Positions 62,901-64,000 of a stretch of 64,000 nt of DNA are shown in pieces (position 1 is the first letter of the stretch; each line of letters begins with the position of its first letter). Position numbers and translations under genes: made by a program. Where the stretch lies: positions 124,001-188,000 of the forward strand of contig CAKVHI010000001.1 of the NCBI GenBank assembly GCA_934747965.1, read 5' to 3'. The notes beneath the pieces are model-generated. The model saw nothing but the letters and a program-made list of their open reading frames with translations, did no database searches and had not been told where the DNA came from. This DNA comes from an uncultured Clostridia bacterium. Lineage in GTDB: Bacteria; Bacillota; Clostridia; Christensenellales; UBA1242.

Positions 62901-64000
62901 ACTGTTTTCAATATCTTTATATGAAGCATACTCTTGAGCCCAGCCAATCATACCACCAAAAACAACAGTGTAGGTTTGGTTCCAACCAAGGAATTCCGTG
63001 CTTGTGATACCACTTTTGAAAATCATTTTATTTGGGTTTTCGTAATTGCACTCCCAAAAATTTACATTAGTCGCAATCCCTGCAAAGCCACCAACACAAG
63101 CATGATCTTCATTTGCATTTACTCCACCACCAGACATTCCATCAATATAAATGTAACTTTTGCTTGAACATTTTTCTATTCCACCTAAATTTGCGTAACC
63201 TGCAAGACCGCCAACAGCCACTATATTAGTGAAATAAACACCTGTAAGATTTAGCGTTCCAGCATAAACATGGCAATTTGTTAAATAAGAACTATCTGAA
63301 TAACCAACAAGCCCACCAGCATAGAAATTATGCTTATCATGTTTTTGCCATTTGTTGCTATCAGCTTCAATATTAAATGTGCCAACGCCAGAATCTTCAA
63401 TGTTTGTACCACCACTTACATAACCAACCAAACCACCGAAAGCATAATCGCAAGCAGTATCCTTATTATATTCTTTTTTTATTACAATAGAAAAATTTTC
63501 TACATTACAATTTTTAATTTCTCCCGCATTGTTTTTTCCAACAAGACCACCAAAATATCCACCAGATGATGCCCATTGCCCAATTGTTGGCTTAAACACA
63601 CCAACGGTAACATCTTTAATCTTTCCGCCGTTATTAAAGGCAACAACTGCACCGATGCAAGAATTATAACCTGTTGTAAGAATTTTACCTTTATCTGTTC
63701 CTTTAATGTTATTATAACTGCCTTGTCCTAAGTAGTAGTAATCAGCAACAGAAACTTCGTCTACTTTAAAATTTTCAATTTTAGCATTATTTTCAACAAA
63801 TCCAAATAATCCAAAGGATGTTTGCTTTGAACAGTAACTCGTGGTGGCCACTGCACCTTGCGAATTTATGAAATAATCTTTCCACCCTAACTCAATAGGT
63901 TTAATAGTGGCGGAAGTAATTGTCTTTCCATTTCCGTCAAATGTGCCTTGAAAAGCACCGTCGCCTGAAGAAGAACCGATAGCATCGCCTGAATAGGCAA
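47913..64000 (-). CDS. Giant GLUG/InlB-repeat surface protein (5' end outside window)
   Basis: The frame is open from the window edge to the TAA at 47913, at least 5,360 residues. At the edge it reads GTFDGNGKTITSATI, so the GTG at 63851 is internal. The layout is alternating blocks. GLUG-type blocks (FGGLVGYVSGG, VGGLAGYANLGG, GGLVGTNESDGEIINVYC, NGIISRCYNTGNI) lie near 62.4-64.0, 59.9-60.8, 56.6-57.4, 51.0-52.1 and 48.4-49.1 kb. Several are introduced by a leader such as YYTVSSVEDLIYVSYL, GVYQISSAEDLVEYAQ or NVYEVSSVKEFAYLL. Between them are InlB-like repeats of about 70-80 residues (FAGWYLEENF, FVGFFTSQDKKG, FVGYKL). GLUG blocks form beta-helices and InlB repeats bind hosts or carbohydrates in known adhesins. 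It has no LPXTG or C-terminal membrane helix, and no signal peptide is visible because the start is missing. Confidence 0.85.
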   Translation of the reverse strand, partial: AYSGDAIGSSSGDGAFQGTFDGNGKTITSATIKPIELGWKDYFINSQGAVATTSYCSKQTSFGLFGFVENNAKIENFKVDEVSVADYYYLGQGSYNNIKGTDKGKILTTGYNSCIGAVVAFNNGGKIKDVTVGVFKPTIGQWASSGGYFGGLVGKNNAGEIKNCNVENFSIVIKKEYNKDTACDYAFGGLVGYVSGGTNIEDSGVGTFNIEADSNKWQKHDKHNFYAGGLVGYSDSSYLTNCHVYAGTLNLTGVYFTNIVAVGGLAGYANLGGIEKCSSKSYIYIDGMSGGGVNANEDHACVGGFAGIATNVNFWECNYENPNKMIFKSGITSTEFLGWNQTYTVVFGGMIGWAQEYASYKDIENSYVYLPNGVDSSLVADWWCMGGFVGKADTSVQFINSYSIIGQISLNNYAGERSVGNLVGSGEIKVSQVYQKWGNGYGAYRETENSYVNNEEDKFLNDVFGGLYQNENNNDKITQVGNSAVNDKSVKLIDGTSITEKVIVPTYGYNIRIQQNWLSTGVSAPFLLGRGNYSSYLNLLIDCTKTGTDNTVAISAENQGQWFQYKSEGKTKYLYGAGVLDRANLTLPTVKKADAGCKYYSLYPTGRDENGNISVFAYPGETVSTDSENLKLKLENGKQESYTIYPIFENIGILYSPTKLDVVVSEKTTAKNGNTTTYTFKYDGKDYTVSEEKLYTNSSDNSNGIYTYLYSISAPDSGNLNNIKNILVPKNLAENQYWTINENSLNDYASNSGQNNKDNFVINYFNDNMVKADKFTNDYAGNNDRVKTLYAHIYSYSEFYVGKLTNPTVKIGTSYAGEYEKAKNVGITIDNTEGRVVLFYANLLDDENGKIIHANFEGLKNIDGFGDITVLDELKQSKIAYLSSGMLSINDSGIKEIGKKSENEAYYKLGIYENGNKNIFSQSEYYNFKEGESITKFYLCYFEPGIIIHYYKNESEDENVINRIEYIVNGDNVVTKYDIKIFDYSWAYENENRYDFVGWKLKFVSGEFLYVYPGVTNSVEIPKNWVTNAEVVDVKLYPIFITKNEEEIDAFKNNTYQEKDYKSINGTQYYTVSSVEDLIYVSYLVNFGGKQDVSILLKNNINMIGIENFMPIGFKNIFMGNFNGQGYSISNLKISARIASTKLKFSGESSRFSLETSKVTEEEIYVGLIGKVANSDSNKTLEIKNLSLINAKYTVIDDIDSSKVIAYVGGAVGYGSRLNVSNVLVQGKLFDKSTLGEREITLYLGGICGYIDGTQSKISEINECISSFGADLPNKKSNKQTDSVFLGSIVGYIGDYANIINSFDKCKEDDFVDLDQSATMVSEYHLWYRIKYYKYGIVGRLNTELNSGKYSWAVNNKFENVYTTLKRTNIMDNGIYKGINSYSKFSIADDQQRFNSVYTISKGEDESFDVKSFDFEKDTDSKYSLKTNTVVGITGQEFCDKLNSNSADTKPWSYNQNVNGAMPFLKNTGISNIAFSFDTKEYILTPEDEARFASFIEQGAIKRDGTKYVVTKQIFILDIIDAIKDTLTLDESNLNSSDKAKKQEALNLLAERIEGLNNFYNANLKQLLLDDAKTIFNELEGYVFNKYNLSEKYEGLFSDELLKSLGSIDKNKYSVAQLVDFVLNNSGCEVNIAFNTKSIKVKYVYSFEGENFETTDTKEVHFGELFTINGINLNSLPKSMQEKLVGKEIVGFKIYLPKKGVYLNIIEAENEQEFKYQYSIGDVISENFYYLLENGKLQYVGNYTYTKPENLTQNAKIYAVDSSFVINLIDSLTKDGSVEEYQLQLVVNESSIKNIKYKLNFFKDKLNKDDLKTKLNAFSYQGANNDYILDETNGDINYFVKFFSDVLKGNANGSDINLFPSYYKTGYNFKGWGYFMGDKATTLTTFWNGVDDITMPDLRVSPYNAQSEEFNGEVVYTLDLYPILERKTFNDTRYYDGFTSVTSPDLITYHLPTPVYGNEFAPYNHEKLLQYANYSRHNGYVLKEFVFRQSTIDAINSLNSEDKQTVLSSLRNIIRQDSELSDLVDVDIELNVLNLAKISIIVINYMAKNAKSFEYFLPISIDLVCTYERQNYEVKIVLPNYRNVEMVFNVLDFETKQTSRLSYLNFVEEINENNQNVYVSYINIKHNDIITLYTNIKNGTKINSITHNSTRTDFYSFSSYGLDAKVYAENILPKLSKLVLGTVSGTNVNGIKENLTYYFNIENLNNNRTLRALNGVYQISSAEDLVEYAQNLRNKKYEKAVLTNNINLTGVRLNLNFIPEGYTLDGQGYAINGFSSFGLDLVCLDSRFESNSTDFSFIYVNRGEIKNINFDNVSVNILNSNDDFAIINNNSGLIENVNVLGGNVLINNCKSSSRIGGLVGTNESDGEIINVYCNLNITVTGDKNALVGLISGMNLGLINKAEISADSSVDISGASIDALKNSYVSLLTGASFGGKISNVIVNNAKVVDNSGSINKASIIGYVLDSSERDIKITNIANYSSLDFINASASTGVLYYWRWLVKDESVQNITTSTNLKNAMQNFKNSEFVVAVKNLKETIVIPNLNNHIVEFNIKNKNSNSNIAFEEIIDNVVATKIDNTQSKIISCQNVINKVAFNSEEYASVLSNNFYVLSIKYLGKYQDNKFNFYYNLNSGEKTDNSSVVFIPFSRQSKTDNVEFEYIAKEYYNFTFKLTFTNSSKFNEDEIEQIKSGITAFINSKECKINFDNYGGYYYATIMSPDIDDEIAVIRYFDEIKFNFNLPNFAFLSNNGLKVNGKIVEESKQQQNFAFTNIFDADKEEYVAEIDRKAIMLTFDLNTDSLLDNAERGKISFDDEAIKKLFTDKGIKAIKNNAGQLEIEVAPKIVNEKSVYYLPKILDIIDGKTYCIFSYKNSLGEDLNGINYLFNGFVDKNNNYYYDKFFNANQTSFDLTSVLFANYQSVEYEVVVDSVDATCYFTDLNGYSLSGSDAKKTISFSGVVTLPTIEKNMYNNAYRFVGYKLSRSGNEVMISSCNISEVNGKNVVKHILNLGFETLNENYTKYRNENEFKIVLIPVFEEISFEINFEDGQNDNEYDAYLYYQDSSLDDNHYDKITINDLTISKILSEDFVIPVGFKEHHSFVGFIVKDDTTRNLAIRYDNGKFVFDNSIFMSNITFVAEYEIDKVEVVIDFVDKNTNTKLEYEILSLNDIETKCESYNITEDNKIVFEVDYNTTNFTLPTLKLKDDNYKFLSYAVNSVDFANSYKFTENTEINITCEYKIKFLTKTSEIKTSYELYSINSTFTKEDNLTYSFYAKYGKTINLPKSSEVERAGFALSGFKFNGEDLSFDEEVASSIIVLNFGEVEFIFTGETYTLVLNTEIYKAILPKTLTSEFVEAYDLTQDNQFEAKIKVVYGTEIEKLKTALPALTANGYTFVGYEFEEETIITKNGTITPNFVKNEFEIIVFDADGTRIDSVTKYFDEVIDDSFYENIKSYAQNKAQTSNSMFKGLSLDKNSFIEFDNPSKMPDLEKLYSDVEVSGNKYSIKVYCYYISNITVIIKANVNTKIENINTEGISNFEGGNAFNASAKFKLSANDIIGGNNIVLPLPTVNENSDLIYASFVGYFIDTESQTLVVDALGKILSTFRFDQSEIELTQKFEYNTYNFDLISVYDSVLDDNLYGFEKISNGFTKQIKYSEQILNLPILKLKNYNFAGFYISSTNNILVDSQDIMICDKDGNLQSGFETLNSNYFDKVDDKVTLKNIYAKYENKYNNVVVKSENIKLGYINSVILTDGTTLSSTQIENGFVFKVPSGKDIIITAIVNNTVATFNSWLVKLENSDVTSTCGIENSLNQSTIIKNVTEDFEIIATFDYINFNITYIVEDEQQNLSPNTFNIDTPEFALPSFDKFGYDFAGWYLEENFINLIETIDPIHHTNNLTLYGKLESKKVNLVIYSNNVDGFSVYDTIEITFGKKIENLPNIKVEGYNFVGFFTSQDKKGVKVDNSSLSIFVEDTNVYAIFEQKLENTLSGEGTLKNPFLINSQDDFKVFASLTNFGNLSNKTYFKLSKSIELTQNININSFNANFDGDGYAIYLNNCLNGYNVLNDEGKIVKNISLFGNNFGRIENLIVINNQYSVIDVIAKEEYESVTKQFSFSILANENKGAINNCVVYFNVSLQDLTLIDSEINSFNEFCVDNSLVTNSSVISSVLKDKNNTKTFENSLDKHLISKNTQNINKNSENVYEVSSVKEFAYLLNLTEAEIKIKLTNNLDFRGFVFDKGFNGKVSILGSGYTISNIIALDLTSLFENVEFDKLATEQFVFVNLKENSVVITNSNKIENSYFEFDILNVQNVIHQNNGTILNTYFISQNLTNLIKTNNESVKNVYLINLNKFEINNIENFNFEVFELNNLTNVDEFIQNAKTYLTDNNLENLWFKDEHQIMSAYALPKLIGVGNYVVKLIYDENVFDINPVYQNKILGNLVITKDATNMMIMLEIINDQYHLEDILVNSVSKIDEFNQMISCFALVGRTDIVSEVEFIGSLNNYEITVKVNPIGKGNLVSNEGNSGEEIVIDVTSGTKLSDIIISATSGEGYKFVEFDVFDEQGNQILDEEIYILGNLTIIAKFDELASYTLDFTNYSNINILDTKLADYWTEITQNEYRIYLGINENVLDFVPNISKQDYVFVDYYIVKLDDLVYKVLPNFVEDYVSVELNYDEESGNVIITSEDEFSQNSPELKIVLQDEQESKHYFVLRGYDLILTINFNGSYLTKVLVDDIDLFDDYSVFENKEDEVSKNLTLNNVLNSHTINVEFNHIMLETQFEFDEENCSIEFKNAIMDLGSKVVRSKKNSQILFSLNIDESKLLDNFVILNGNDVVEQEIEFNDNVYSYVVNQNAKIKINLKDKTVLVTILTKQGGETSVLESLEKTIIDDNTFSVTLQYNAEMNLIVKALDGYRPKVIYVNNKNVELKPLINIKNIIEDTFVSIEFTKLAMWLDVDENNMPIRFNLTNFVGLGTESNPYIISNINSFLTLCYNINIKNIDYSGKFFKATERDLKFNLAKYYFNPIENFNGTILGNNLTLSGVKIYSDSGASLFRKLGSNSLIKAINVEGVIEGNNNVATIAGENNGKILGCSSSAEIKNSNNNYLETNIVAGICAVNNGIISRCYNTGNIDATSKFVAGICAINNGTIDNVYNTGVIKISNNFEMAVASGICCQNNNIVQIGYNNSRVINVSSNSNIEIVGTVKNVSGNYSDLYFNKNMLNSDLNEAKTYTEMLDYENKIYARFSENVWAFDKTKTSLPKLKVCYEYIGNISFIVTFDDNLTDSEKLVLVEISDGEDQNFGLAIKNSNKAYKISNLTKGTYKIRLKSIIGNLVQTDNPLEIVLSEDIGENVEIKITLTKTSPKGYYGYVIV

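Noticed and set aside
48000..63800. Many plus-strand open frames of 60-118 codons across the giant gene
   Set aside because: All lie antisense to the long frame, without ribosome sites or protein-like composition.

Overview
The window comes from an AT-rich genome (roughly 30% G+C by eye, not computed). It looks like a low-GC, spore-forming Bacillota, most likely an uncultured Clostridia-type gut lineage. The evidence is Shine-Dalgarno sequences of the GGAGG type, TTGACA/TATAAT promoters, a complete gerA-type germinant receptor operon, a CwlD-like cortex amidase, Bacillota-type operons (rpmG-secE-nusG-rplK-rplA and rpsF-ssb-rpsR), and very large GLUG/InlB-like and BspA-like surface proteins. 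The genetic code appears standard. No genus is assigned.

Positions 1 to about 19,480 form an accessory island. It opens with the 3' end of a long-type prokaryotic Argonaute whose visible PIWI residues look catalytically dead. This overlaps a gene ending in a DpnII/MboI-like PD-(D/E)XK nuclease domain, followed by a frameshifted nuclease-like gene coupled to an unknown partner. Next is a decayed conjugative-element module (3.1-7.2 kb): an ArdA-like antirestriction gene, a PcfK-like gene, a MutS-domain-I fragment, a broken pcfJ, and an ORF broken by a 32-bp tandem duplication. On the minus strand (7.2-12.6 kb) lie a DUF262/GmrSD-type gene and a restriction operon of two paralogous m5C methyltransferases and one endonuclease. 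The twin methyltransferases suggest an asymmetric recognition site. Then comes an inovirus-like prophage remnant (12.6-17.9 kb) with two large palindromes, an HUH Rep, a Zot-like ATPase, a membrane-anchored coiled-coil protein, a coiled-coil plus BspA-LRR protein and a 5'-truncated gene. At about 17,880 this abuts a large serine recombinase that has lost its N-terminus and carries an in-frame TAG.

From tRNA-Ser(GCT) at 19,565 the content is chromosomal core. It includes a kinase/Ham1 fusion, gerAA-AB-AC, tRNA-Gly(CCC) and tRNA-Thr(CGT), ileS, tex, degV, radC, hup, a YitT-family gene, the rpmG-secE-nusG-rplK-rplA operon, a DUF4097 protein, cwlD, tdk and rpsF-ssb-rpsR. Most intergenic spaces are short and hold clear promoters and intrinsic terminators.

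Surface proteins dominate the right side: a SipW/TasA-type protein behind an unusual leader, a BIG2 lipoprotein, an 810-aa class lipoprotein, and one giant ORF (47,913 to beyond the window, at least about 5,360 residues) alternating GLUG cassettes with InlB-like repeats. Several intergenic regions contain structured elements (29,951-30,018; 44,996-45,110; 47,728-47,808) that no gene explains.
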